Origin: Methylobacillus sp.
GTDB lineage: Bacteria; Pseudomonadota; Gammaproteobacteria; Burkholderiales; Burkholderiaceae_C
Reading direction: 5' to 3'
NCBI GenBank assembly: GCA_018607835.1
Contig: JABBAS010000031.1
Coordinates: 11,241-75,240 of the forward strand
Length of the DNA: 64,000 nt
Shown: positions 46,051 through 54,684 of the stretch, in pieces
Layout: every line of letters begins with the position of its first letter
Position numbering within the stretch: position 1 is the stretch's first letter
Program-made: the position numbers and the translations under genes
Notes under the pieces: model-generated
Told to the model about the DNA's origin: nothing
Database searches by the model: none
Seen by the model: only the letters and a program-made list of their open reading frames with translations

Positions 46051-46142
46051 GGGCTTTTAGCGTCAATCAATAGGAAGGGGGTTGGCAGATCAGCGACAAT
46101 GGCGTTTTGACTGTCTTTGTAGCGCCCGCAAACACCTTGGAT

Positions 46143-47342
46143 ATGAAACCCTCAAGTGTACCGACTCCTGCTGACGCGGCGGCGATACCACCCGAAATGC
46201 GGGCCCACTTGGCACGGGTGTTTGCCAAATCCGACGCTTGGCTGCCTTTTGATCAATTTATGGCCGAGGCCCTTTACGCGCCAGGCTTGGGCTATTACGC
46301 CAACGCGTTGCCCAAACTGGGTCGTATGCCCAGCGATGGCAGTGACTTTGTGACAGCCCCCGAGTTGAGCACTGTGTTTGGGCGCACGCTTGCTAAGCAG
46401 GTAGACCAAGCCTTGCGCCTCTGTGAAGTGGACACCGTGTGGGAGTTTGGCGGCGGAACGGGTGCCTTGGCTGAGACGCTGATCACCACGTTGCTGGCCA
46501 CACCAGACGCGCGACTGAAGCGTTACGTCATTGTGGAGCTCTCCAGCGAACTGCGCGCCAGACAGCAAGACCGCTTAGCACCGTTGATGACGCAGTTGGA
46601 TATCCAGTGGGCGACGGCGTGGCCAGAGACATTGGACGCGGTGGTTGTGGGCAACGAGGTGCTAGATGCCATGCCCGTGCGCTTGCTTGCAAGAACCGAT
46701 GGGCAGTGGGCGGAGCGTGGGGTCGCCATGGTGCCGCCTGATGACGCCCTTGCCGAAGGCCAGGCTCTAGATCATCAGGCTTGGCAATTAGCGTGGTCTG
46801 ACCGTCCCAGCGACCTGCAGCCGCCCATCGCCGTTGCAGGGACACACGACTATATTTTCGAGTGGCATCAGCAAGCGCAGGCTTGGGTGGGGCAGTTGGC
46901 GCAACGGCTGACAACAGGGTGTGTCTTGCTAATTGATTATGGTTTTAGCGAGGCGGAGTACTACCACCCACAGCGCCATATGGGCACATTGATGTGTCAT
47001 CAGGGCCACCGATCCGATACCGACCCGTTGTCAGCGGTGGGACTCAAAGACCTCACGGTTCACGTCGACTTCACCGCGGTTGCCCTGGCGGCGCAGGCGC
47101 ATGGTCTGGACTTGTTGGGTTACACCAGCCAAGGCCGATTTTTAATTAACTGCGGCTTTGTAGAGGTGTTGCCAACGGTGACAGACGCAGAGCAGGTCCA
47201 AGCGCTCAAGCTCATCCACGAACACGAAATGGGTGAGTTGTTCAAGGTCATGGTGCTCTGCGCACAAACGCATACGGCGGCGGTCAACAATGCAGGTGGT
47301 TTTATCGGCTTCACCGCTTTTGACCGTTGTCACAGTTTATGA
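46143..47342 (+). CDS. SAM-dependent methyltransferase, NDUFAF7/MidA-like
   Basis: Class I methyltransferase of the COG1565 type, 399 residues from the ATG at 46143 (MKPSSVPTPADAAA); an upstream TTG frame adds 12. Typical segments: MAEALYAPGLGYYAN, GSDFVTAPELSTVFGRTLAKQ, VWEFGGGTGALAETL (SAM loop), VVGNEVLDAMPVRL and VLLIDYGFSEAEYYHPQRHMGTLMCH. The mitochondrial relative dimethylates an Arg of complex I subunit NDUFS2; the bacterial substrate is not established. Confidence 0.88.
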   Translation: MKPSSVPTPADAAAIPPEMRAHLARVFAKSDAWLPFDQFMAEALYAPGLGYYANALPKLGRMPSDGSDFVTAPELSTVFGRTLAKQVDQALRLCEVDTVWEFGGGTGALAETLITTLLATPDARLKRYVIVELSSELRARQQDRLAPLMTQLDIQWATAWPETLDAVVVGNEVLDAMPVRLLARTDGQWAERGVAMVPPDDALAEGQALDHQAWQLAWSDRPSDLQPPIAVAGTHDYIFEWHQQAQAWVGQLAQRLTTGCVLLIDYGFSEAEYYHPQRHMGTLMCHQGHRSDTDPLSAVGLKDLTVHVDFTAVALAAQAHGLDLLGYTSQGRFLINCGFVEVLPTVTDAEQVQALKLIHEHEMGELFKVMVLCAQTHTAAVNNAGGFIGFTAFDRCHSL

Positions 47343-47352
47343 GGGCGTCACG

Positions 47353-47547
47353 GTGATCCGTTGGGTGGTGGTTGTTTTCTTAGCCTTGATTCTTATCAAT
47401 GGCTTGCTGCCCCTGCTCAAGCGGTTTGGGGTGGGGCGCATACCCGGTGACTTCGAACTCAAGGCCTTCGGGCGGGTGTGGCCGATTCCGCTGGGGTCGA
47501 CGTTGGTGCTCAGCGGTCTGTTGAGCTTGCTGACTCGCTGGTTTTAG
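47353..47547 (+). CDS. DUF2905 small membrane protein
   Basis: Protein of 64 residues from a GTG at 47353, with GAGGG 7 bases upstream just after the preceding stop. Two membrane helices (IRWVVVVFLALILINGLLPLL and STLVLSGLLSLLTRWF) flank GVGRIPGDFELKAFGRVWPIPLG, the DUF2905 core. Function is unknown. It is probably co-translated with the methyltransferase. Confidence 0.85.
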   Translation: MIRWVVVVFLALILINGLLPLLKRFGVGRIPGDFELKAFGRVWPIPLGSTLVLSGLLSLLTRWF

Positions 47548-47586
47548 TTGCTCACGACGGTCGCCCGTAGTGCAACCTAGCGCGGG

Positions 47587-48939
47587 CTAGGCGTTAAACA
47601 GTGGCGCCAACGCACTGAGGCGTGCCGCATGTATTTGCGCGGCAATCCAATCGCCTTTGCCTTCTGCGTAAGCGGGGTCTTGCATGGCGCGTTTCGCTAC
47701 GGCCTGCGTGTCTACTTGCTGCGCCTGGTTGAGGGCCGTATTGAGCCAATCCGCTTGGTAGTAGGGGACCTCGGTTAAGCCCAGACGCCCCCGTGCATCG
47801 CATTCGCAGGCGCGTAGCACCTGCTGAAAACGCGCGGGTCGGCGCAGGGCGTCACAGCGCTCTAACAGCTTCAGCGTGGCGGATGCGCTCAGGTCTTTGC
47901 ATCGGTGAACGTGACCGTGCTCTTTCGCCACGACCTCCGCTAATTCGCGACAGTGCTTGGGGACACGCCAGCGCACACAAACATCGCGTAGCAAGGCCAG
48001 GCTGCGTTCCTCATGCCCGGTGTGTCGCGGTAAGACGTCGGCAGGGGTGGTGCCTTTCCCAAAGTCATGGCAAAGCGCTGCGAACCGCGTAGTGAGGTCG
48101 CAATCAAGTTGCGCGCACATGTCCAAGACCATCATGGCGTGTATGCCGGTATCGACCTCGGGGTGATAGTCTGCACGTTGTGGGACGCCCCACAGGGCAT
48201 CGAGCTCGGGCAACAGCACGCGTAGGGCACCGCAGGCGCGCAGGGTTTCAAACAGGCGCGATGGCTGCGTCGCCATGAGCCCTTTGGCTAGTTCTTGCCA
48301 TACGCGCTCCGCAACCAAGGCACCTACTTCGCCGTTGTCGACCATGCGGTGCATCAGGGTGTGGGTAGTCGGATCCACTGAAAAGTCAGGCCAACGGGCA
48401 TGAAACCGCGCGAGCCGCAGGATACGCACAGGGTCCTCTGAAAACGCTGCGCTGATATGCCGTAAGCGCTTGGCTTGTAGGTCAGCAACACCGTCGAAGA
48501 GGTCAATGACCGCTGTTAAGTCCGGTTGCCATCGGTCGCTGCGGGAGGTTGCCACCTGCGCCAGTGTCTCTGGATAGGCAATGGCCAAGGCGTTGATGCT
48601 CAAATCTCTGCGCGCCAAATCCTGTGCCAACGTGACGTCAGGCGCGGCGTAAAAGCTAAAGCCGTGATAGCCACTGGCTGTCTTTCGCTCGGTGCGTGCC
48701 AACGCGTATTCTTCTTGCGTGAGGGGGTGTAGAAACACAGGGAAGTCTGCGCCCACTGGGTGGAAGCCTAGGCTGGCCATGTGCTCAGGTGTGGCACCGA
48801 CTACTACCCAGTCGCGGTCACTGGTGGTCTGTCCCATCAGTGCGTCGCGCACCGCACCCCCGACCAAAAACACACGCGGCTCTGCGAGGGGAGCGGTGTC
48901 GGTCGTCGTGGTGTGGGGTGACGGTTTAGCAGGGGTCAT
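47587..48939 (-). CDS. cca: Multifunctional CCA tRNA nucleotidyltransferase
   Basis: Adds or repairs the 3' CCA of tRNAs, 450 residues. Nucleotidyltransferase motifs: VFLVGGAVRDALMG and SDRDWVVVG (catalytic DxD), then ARRDLSINALAI. Base-recognition region EDPVRILRLARFHARW. The C-terminal half has the HD phosphohydrolase domain (FAALCHDFGKGTTP) of multifunctional gammaproteobacterial/betaproteobacterial enzymes, which also have phosphatase and phosphodiesterase activity. A GST gene lies upstream on the same strand. Confidence 0.94.
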   Translation of the reverse strand: MTPAKPSPHTTTTDTAPLAEPRVFLVGGAVRDALMGQTTSDRDWVVVGATPEHMASLGFHPVGADFPVFLHPLTQEEYALARTERKTASGYHGFSFYAAPDVTLAQDLARRDLSINALAIAYPETLAQVATSRSDRWQPDLTAVIDLFDGVADLQAKRLRHISAAFSEDPVRILRLARFHARWPDFSVDPTTHTLMHRMVDNGEVGALVAERVWQELAKGLMATQPSRLFETLRACGALRVLLPELDALWGVPQRADYHPEVDTGIHAMMVLDMCAQLDCDLTTRFAALCHDFGKGTTPADVLPRHTGHEERSLALLRDVCVRWRVPKHCRELAEVVAKEHGHVHRCKDLSASATLKLLERCDALRRPARFQQVLRACECDARGRLGLTEVPYYQADWLNTALNQAQQVDTQAVAKRAMQDPAYAEGKGDWIAAQIHAARLSALAPLFNA

Positions 48940-48968
48940 GGTGAAAATGGGACGTTAACCGCCACAGT

Positions 48969-49673
48969 CTATCCTTTGCCAGATCGGTAGAGCTCTTGAA
49001 AATCCAAGAAGTCGTTTTCGGCCAGTGCCTCGTTGCACCACGCTTGAACGCTGGGCAACGCCAATACCCGTTTGACGTAGTCTTGGCTGACCGGTGAGAC
49101 GGGTAGCCCGTAGGTTTTGATACGCAAAACAACCGGTGCGAAAAAGGCGTCAACCGCGCTGAACGGACCGAACATCATGGGCCCGCCGCTGTGGTTTAGC
49201 CACTCGGACCAGAGCGTATCCAGTCGTGTGAGTTCGTCTTGCAGGCCGCTGTTCTTTTTGTACAAGTCCTGTCCAATACCCACCAGGTCTGCTTCTATAT
49301 TCATAGGGCATAGGCGCCGTAAATGGCCAAAGCCACTGTGCATCTCCGCCACCATACTTCTGGCAACGGCCCGTTCCGCTGAGTCGGCTGGCCAGATGGC
49401 ATGCTTGGGAAAGCACTCCGCGATGCGCTCCACAATCGCAACCGAGTCCCAAATGGTTAGGGGCTTACCCCCCAAAGTGACGGCGTTGTCTATGAGAACG
49501 GGAACCTTAGCTATCACTCCCAATCGTTGGAGGCTTTGTTTGAACTGTGAACCGGGGTCAAAGCTGTCAAAGCGCAACGACACCTCTTCAAATGGAATGT
49601 CGAATGCGCGTAACAAGACCCATGGGCGCATAGACCAGGAAGAGTAGTTCTTGTTGCCAATGATTAGTTTCAT
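48969..49673 (-). CDS. Glutathione S-transferase family protein
   Basis: Two-domain GST of 234 residues: thioredoxin-like N-terminal domain starting KLIIGNKNYSSWSMRPWVLLRAF, where NKNYSSWS is typical of a betaproteobacterial GST subgroup and Ser is the probable glutathione-activating residue, then KVPVLIDNAVTLGGKPLTIWDSVAI for glutathione contacts, and a helical C-terminal domain. The substrate is unknown. Confidence 0.9.
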   Translation of the reverse strand: MKLIIGNKNYSSWSMRPWVLLRAFDIPFEEVSLRFDSFDPGSQFKQSLQRLGVIAKVPVLIDNAVTLGGKPLTIWDSVAIVERIAECFPKHAIWPADSAERAVARSMVAEMHSGFGHLRRLCPMNIEADLVGIGQDLYKKNSGLQDELTRLDTLWSEWLNHSGGPMMFGPFSAVDAFFAPVVLRIKTYGLPVSPVSQDYVKRVLALPSVQAWCNEALAENDFLDFQELYRSGKG

Positions 49674-49681
49674 GTTGCCTT

Positions 49682-50620
49682 TTAGGCTCTATACAGGTGC
49701 GCGGCAGCGTGCAAGCTGGTTGGGGAGAGCCCCCAGGTGCGGGTCATCATGTTGAGCGCATCGTCTTTGAGGCTACTCGCTTGTGCTACGTTGTCAACCT
49801 GCAGGGAGCGCACGTTGTCACGACTCATCAATGTGGGTCCCGGTAGCTGCTCCATGACCCACGCCTGCATCATGGCCACGGCATAGGGGACGTTGATGAC
49901 CCACACGCGCGTGTGTTTCCAACGGGCAGTTAGTTGCACCAGTTCGCGTAGGGTGAAGACGTCGGGGCCGGTGCAGTCAATGACGCGTGTCTCGTCAGTT
50001 CCGCGAGGTGCGCGCAGACTATGGGTGATGGCGCTGGCGACATCGTTGACCCAAACGGGCTGGAAACGCGTGTTTGCACCCGCCAACGGCAGTATGGGGG
50101 TGAGTGCCACCAGCTTTGAAAACAGGTTCAAAAACTGGTCGCGTGCGCCAAAGATAACGCTAGGGCGCAACACCGTGGTGGGACAGGCAGTGAATGCTTG
50201 CCATACGGCTTCGCCAGCCGCTTTACTACGTTGGTAATCTGAGGGGGCGTCTGGCGATGCCCCGAGCGCACTCACGTGCACCACATGTTGCAAGGGGTGC
50301 GTGGCGTGTGCGGCGGTGCACGCGTCCGCGAGCTGGGTGGGCCAGGTGACGTGTGCTTGCTTAAAAGCGGCGGGCGTTCCGTGCAAGATAGCGATCAGGT
50401 TAATGACCGCGTCATGACCTGCAATGAGCGTCTGCAGTGCCGCTGGGTCATCGGCCGGGCTAGGCACCACGGTGACGTTGGGTAAATGCGCCAAGCGCGT
50501 GCCTTTGCTGGGGTGACGCGTTGGCACGGTCGCCTGTATGCCGAGGCGTTGTAGCTGCTCACACAGGCTTTGCCCGACAAATCCGGTGCCGCCAAAAATA
50601 ACGACTTTCGATATACGCAT
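49682..50620 (-). CDS. Complex I NDUFA9-like NAD(P)-binding protein (atypical SDR)
   Basis: Extended/atypical SDR of 312 residues. Rossmann motif FGGTGFVGQSLCEQLQ at about 9-24; HVSALGASPDAPSDYQRSKAAGE lacks a clear Tyr-x3-Lys arrangement except YQRSK; VLRPSVIFGARDQFLNLFSKLV is typical of the NDUFA9 group. These are thought to be structural or sugar/ubiquinone-linked; function is uncertain in bacteria. It is followed by the GST gene after 8 bases and preceded by the lytic transglycosylase gene. Confidence 0.85.
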   Translation of the reverse strand: MRISKVVIFGGTGFVGQSLCEQLQRLGIQATVPTRHPSKGTRLAHLPNVTVVPSPADDPAALQTLIAGHDAVINLIAILHGTPAAFKQAHVTWPTQLADACTAAHATHPLQHVVHVSALGASPDAPSDYQRSKAAGEAVWQAFTACPTTVLRPSVIFGARDQFLNLFSKLVALTPILPLAGANTRFQPVWVNDVASAITHSLRAPRGTDETRVIDCTGPDVFTLRELVQLTARWKHTRVWVINVPYAVAMMQAWVMEQLPGPTLMSRDNVRSLQVDNVAQASSLKDDALNMMTRTWGLSPTSLHAAAHLYRA

Positions 50621-50631
50621 GGGTTCTCCTG

Positions 50632-52698
50632 TTATGGGACGTCATCCTCGCCGACTTTATCGCCGGCAGGCGCCACGGGACGCAGTAAAGCACCTAGGTC
50701 GTAGGGGCTTTGCGCTTGCATTGTTCGATAGATGGCCTGGTTGGCGATTACTTTTTGTACGTAATTCCGTGTCTCTGAAAAGGGGATGAGCTCCATCCAA
50801 ATAGCGGCCTCCATAGCGGGTTCGTTGGCCTTTGGTCGCCACTGTGCTACTCGGCTTGGGCCTGCGTTGTAGGCCGCTGTGGCCATGGGAACAGATGCTG
50901 AGTACTTGGTTAACAGGGTGTGCAAGTAGTTAGATCCCAGTTGCAGGTTGACGTCAGGGGTCGCCAGTTGTCGGGTTTTAAACCGTTTGATGTTCATCCG
51001 TTTTGCCACCCATCGTCCGGTCTTGGGCATCACCTGCATGAGGCCGATTGCCCCTGCGCTTGATTTTATTTGGGCATCAAAGCGACTTTCTTGACGAATC
51101 ACACCGTAGATCAAGGCGGGGTCTAAGTCCAATGATTGCGCCTGTTGAGAAATATTGCGTGCATAGGGCGTTGGGTGGGTATAGGCCAATGGCGCGCCGG
51201 TAGGCATGCGCTCACCCGCCTGTATGCAGCGACTCCACCACTGCATACCGCAGGCGATCGCCCCTGCCGCCGCCAGATCGGCCTGAGCCATACCGCCAGG
51301 TTGATGGAGTGCCACTGCGTACGTCCACTGGCGCGCCGCTTCTTTGGTGAGGCCCAACGCATAGGCGCTGCGTGCCGCTTTGATATTGGGGTCAGCCGCA
51401 ACGCGCTTGACCGCGGCAGCCGTCGGTCGCGGTCCGTCGACGGGTCTGCGTATAGCTTGCCCCAATGTTTGTTTGGCCAATAAGCCGTAAAAATCATCGG
51501 ACGTAGCGAGTTGCGTGAGAACCGCAGTGGCGCGTGCACGCTGGCCTTGTTTAGTAGACGCTTGCATCGCGCGCGCGCGCCAAAACTGCCAACGACTGTC
51601 GCTCTTTTGTGTGGAGGGCATCGCGTCAATAGACGCCAATACGGCTGACCAGTCGCCTGCCCGCAAGGCCGCACGAACCTGCCATTCGCGCTGTCTGTCA
51701 CTGAGGTGGGCAGGCGCTATGTTTAAAAATAAGTCGTGCGCGGCGGCATTGCCTCTTAATGCCATTCGTGTCGCCACGACAGCTTGCACCGCCTGCTGCT
51801 GTTCGGGACGCAGGTGTTTCTTCCAGCGTTTAAATGCTTTGTCAAAGGCCTTGTTGTTATGTGCGGCCATGCGTATCAGGCCCAAGCTTAGCCACTCTGA
51901 CGTCTTGTTTTTGCCGGCCTGTGTGCGGTTGCGCGCTAAGGAGGGCATGTTTTTAAGCAACCATGTATAGGGCTGCTTATAAAGGGTTTTCCCGTTCGCA
52001 CCTGAGCGCTTATCAATCAATGCCAAGGCGCCCAACATGGTTGAGCGACTGCCCCACTCTGCGCCTTGTCGGGCACGCATCCACAAGGTGTCGTTGCTCA
52101 CCTTTTTATCGGCCACCAAGTCGCTCACGGCGCCTAAGCAGGCGGTATGCCCCGAGCTTTCTTGAAACCAAAGGTCGACCATGCGTTTGTCTGATACGCC
52201 TTGTGCGGCACGACCGCTTGCCCGCTGTGCACGCCACACACCGCATTCGACCTGCGGGTCATCTTGCATGCGGAAGCGGGGGTGTACACGCAACAAGGTC
52301 TCCCAATCTTGTCGTTTAATGAGTAACAGCATCCAGTCGTTGCGCAGCCGATCTTCCCAATAAGTGCCTTGCCAGCGCGCAAAGAAAGTCGCCATGTCTT
52401 GAGGCGTCGCATTCGCGAGGTTGGACTTGCGTGTCCAATAAGCGGCCAAGCTCTCGAGTGGGTGCCCCTTGACTCTGGGTAGCAATGCATTTAATTGCTT
52501 GGTGTTGTTTCGTGCGTAGGCCTTTTGCATGGACAGCAGTGCTTTGTCTGCTCGGGTGGTACCGGCGATGGCGTCTGAACCCGTTGGCAGGTAGAGGCTG
52601 GTCAGGATGAGGACGATGCAGACGGCGCGGCCAAGCCAGTGCAAAATGCGCTTGTACAGACGTGTATCGGATATGAATGTAATAGCCAGAAGAGACAT
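50632..52698 (-). CDS. Soluble lytic murein transglycosylase (Slt70-like)
   Basis: Peptidoglycan lyase of 688 residues. A hydrophobic N-terminus (about 24-45) looks like a signal sequence, though the exact start is uncertain because only nine bases separate it from the divergent cyclo-ligase gene. A long superhelical alpha domain (about 60-500) precedes the SLT domain: YGVIRQESRFDAQIKSSAGAIG with catalytic Glu537, LMQVMPKTGRWVAK, and YNAGPSRVAQWRP. It generates anhydro-MurNAc products, which the AnmK encoded 15 kb away can recycle. Confidence 0.92.
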   Translation of the reverse strand: MSLLAITFISDTRLYKRILHWLGRAVCIVLILTSLYLPTGSDAIAGTTRADKALLSMQKAYARNNTKQLNALLPRVKGHPLESLAAYWTRKSNLANATPQDMATFFARWQGTYWEDRLRNDWMLLLIKRQDWETLLRVHPRFRMQDDPQVECGVWRAQRASGRAAQGVSDKRMVDLWFQESSGHTACLGAVSDLVADKKVSNDTLWMRARQGAEWGSRSTMLGALALIDKRSGANGKTLYKQPYTWLLKNMPSLARNRTQAGKNKTSEWLSLGLIRMAAHNNKAFDKAFKRWKKHLRPEQQQAVQAVVATRMALRGNAAAHDLFLNIAPAHLSDRQREWQVRAALRAGDWSAVLASIDAMPSTQKSDSRWQFWRARAMQASTKQGQRARATAVLTQLATSDDFYGLLAKQTLGQAIRRPVDGPRPTAAAVKRVAADPNIKAARSAYALGLTKEAARQWTYAVALHQPGGMAQADLAAAGAIACGMQWWSRCIQAGERMPTGAPLAYTHPTPYARNISQQAQSLDLDPALIYGVIRQESRFDAQIKSSAGAIGLMQVMPKTGRWVAKRMNIKRFKTRQLATPDVNLQLGSNYLHTLLTKYSASVPMATAAYNAGPSRVAQWRPKANEPAMEAAIWMELIPFSETRNYVQKVIANQAIYRTMQAQSPYDLGALLRPVAPAGDKVGEDDVP

Positions 52699-52707
52699 GG
52701 ATCAATT

Positions 52708-53367
52708 ATGGATACAAGTAGCGGCGACTCCCCAAGAAAATCAGGTTTAATCCCTCAAGCGGATAAGTCGAGTTGGCGGCGACATTTGGTGGATCAGCGC
52801 CTGCGCATGGGTGACCACGAGGATCGATCGGATTGGCTACAGCGTGTTTTGCGTGTGTGGTTGGTTGAGCGTAGCGATACCGTGATTGGTGCTTACTGGC
52901 CAATTAAGGGCGAGTTTGATGTGTTGCCTGCCCTCTTTCGGTGGCAGGAGGCTGGGCGAGAAGGCGATGCCTTGGAGGCACCGATTCAGCGTGGCATTGG
53001 GCTGCCTGTGATGAATCCAGAGGATAAAACCCTGAAATTTCACGCTTGGTATCCCGGGTGTCCCATGGAGCCAGACGCCTACAGTATCCCCAAGCCGAAA
53101 GGGACTGAAATTTTGGTCCCCACCTTGTTGTTTGTCCCCTGTGTTGGCTACGGCCCCGGCGGCTACCGCTTGGGCTATGGCGGGGGGTTTTACGACAGAA
53201 CCTTGGCGCAACTCACGCCAAGGCCATTTACCGTGGGGTTGGGCTTTGCGAATGCATTTTTACCTGATCTAGAGCCGGAGCCACACGATATCCCTTTAGA
53301 TGCCATCTTGAACGAGAACGGCGTTGTCTGGCCGTTGGTGATGCCCAGCTTGGGAGAGCGCGACTGA
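52708..53367 (+). CDS. 5-Formyltetrahydrofolate cyclo-ligase
   Basis: Converts 5-formyl-THF to 5,10-methenyl-THF with ATP, 219 residues from the ATG at 52708 (MDTSSGDSPRKSG). The signature GPGGYRLGYGGGFYDRTLA holds the nucleotide and Mg sites, and FVPCVGYG precedes it. The name ygfA/fau is used in E. coli. The divergent lytic transglycosylase starts only nine bases away, so their promoters must overlap coding sequence. Confidence 0.93.
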   Translation: MDTSSGDSPRKSGLIPQADKSSWRRHLVDQRLRMGDHEDRSDWLQRVLRVWLVERSDTVIGAYWPIKGEFDVLPALFRWQEAGREGDALEAPIQRGIGLPVMNPEDKTLKFHAWYPGCPMEPDAYSIPKPKGTEILVPTLLFVPCVGYGPGGYRLGYGGGFYDRTLAQLTPRPFTVGLGFANAFLPDLEPEPHDIPLDAILNENGVVWPLVMPSLGERD

Positions 53368-53463
53368 GGTGTGTGTCGGCCTGTTGTAAGCTGTTTACGG
53401 TTTGCGGACTTGTTTAATTAGCACGTCCGTTGTGTTTTATAAGTTGTCTCTTTGGAGTTGTCT

Positions 53464-54453
53464 ATGAGCAAGGCGTTTGCAAGTCAGGCTGACTTATCAG
53501 CCAAAAACATCACGTTTGAGCAGCTATCTGCGCATTGTTGGGCTTATACCGCTGAGGGTGACCCCAATAGCGGGGTGATCATTGGTGATGAGGCCATCAT
53601 GGTGTGCGACACCACGGCGACGCCGCTGATGGCGAAAGACTTGATTGCGAAAATTCGCACCGTGAGCGATAAGCCCATCAAGTACGTCCTGCTGACCCAT
53701 TACCATGCGGTGCGCGTGCTGGGTGCGAGTGCGTATAAGGCAGAAGGTGCGACCGAGATCATCGCCAGTCAAGGCACGTTGGAGCTGATTCGCGAGCGTG
53801 GCGCGCAAGACATGCAAAGCGAGATGGAGCGTTTTCCACGTTTGTTTGAAGGGGCTGATTCTGTGCCAGGCCTGACATGGCCTACCTTGGTTGTCGGTGG
53901 TGGCAATCCGGTGGCTGGCGAGGTGCCGGGAAAAGTGACCTTGGATTTGGGTGGCGTTCGTGTTGCCGTGTGGCATCCCGGGCCGGGTCATACCAAAGGG
54001 GACACGATTGCATGGGTAGAGGAAGAGGGCGTGTTGTATAGCGGCGATTTGGTCGAGTACGAGGCCGGTGTGTACACCGGTGATGCGCAATTGGCCGAAT
54101 GGCCTGCGACCTTGGAGGTTTTGCGTGCCTTGAATGCCACCGCCTTGGTTCCAGGACGGGGCGAGGCGATGCAGGGGGTCGCGGGGGTGAATAAGGCGCT
54201 GGATTACACCAAGCGTTGGGTGGAGACGCTTTACCGCTGTGGGCAAGAGGCTGCCGCTCAGAACTTGGACTTGAAGGCCGCGATGGCGCATACCCGCCAA
54301 GCCATGGACCCCATCTTTGGCCATGTCTTTATTTATGAGCATTGCTTGCCCTTTGATGTTTCGCGTGCCTTTGACGAGGCGCAAGGGATTAAGCACCCCC
54401 GCATTTGGACCGCGGCGCGTGACCAAGAAATGTGGGCGGCATTGCAGGCCTAA
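53464..54453 (+). CDS. MBL-fold hydrolase with degenerate metal motif
   Basis: Metallo-beta-lactamase-fold protein of 329 residues from the ATG at 53464 (GGAG six bases upstream). The central motif, normally HxHxDH, reads HYHAVR at 79-84: the two His of site 1 are kept, the Asp and His of site 2 are missing. Later ligands remain (HPGPGHTKGD with the next His; LYSGDLVEYE with the bridging Asp). The C-terminal part (about 245-329) is helical. It may be mononuclear or use another metal. The substrate is unknown. Confidence 0.85.
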   Translation: MSKAFASQADLSAKNITFEQLSAHCWAYTAEGDPNSGVIIGDEAIMVCDTTATPLMAKDLIAKIRTVSDKPIKYVLLTHYHAVRVLGASAYKAEGATEIIASQGTLELIRERGAQDMQSEMERFPRLFEGADSVPGLTWPTLVVGGGNPVAGEVPGKVTLDLGGVRVAVWHPGPGHTKGDTIAWVEEEGVLYSGDLVEYEAGVYTGDAQLAEWPATLEVLRALNATALVPGRGEAMQGVAGVNKALDYTKRWVETLYRCGQEAAAQNLDLKAAMAHTRQAMDPIFGHVFIYEHCLPFDVSRAFDEAQGIKHPRIWTAARDQEMWAALQA

Positions 54454-54530
54454 ACGCGCGGTGCGGGATACCGTGACATCCTTTTAAAAGTAAGTACACA
54501 CTATCGTTTAATTCTTTTACCAAAAACATA

Positions 54531-54568
54531 AAAGCCCTGATTCCAGTAGATGGCTTCAGGGCTTTTTT
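54531..54568 (+). terminator. Rho-independent terminator after the MBL gene
   Basis: AAGCCCTGA (54532-54540) pairs with TCAGGGCTT (54556-54564), 9 bp, and is followed by T. It isolates the SOS cassette downstream. The rest of the 231-base gap holds the LexA box. Confidence 0.88.
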
Positions 54569-54623
54569 ACGTTTGAACGACGGCTAGGGGTGTGGTGTCG
54601 CGGTATTAAATGCCTCAAAAGTA

Positions 54624-54639
54624 CTGTACATAAACACAG
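54624..54639. promoter_or_regulatory. LexA box upstream of imuA
   Basis: CTGTACATAAACACAG fits the proteobacterial LexA operator CTGT-N8-ACAG exactly, 46 bases before the chosen imuA start. This supports DNA-damage induction of imuA-imuB-dnaE2. Confidence 0.85.
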
Positions 54640-54684
54640 TATTTGGGGCATACTGCTTTCCCCTTTTGCTTCTTTAGGTTGTGT

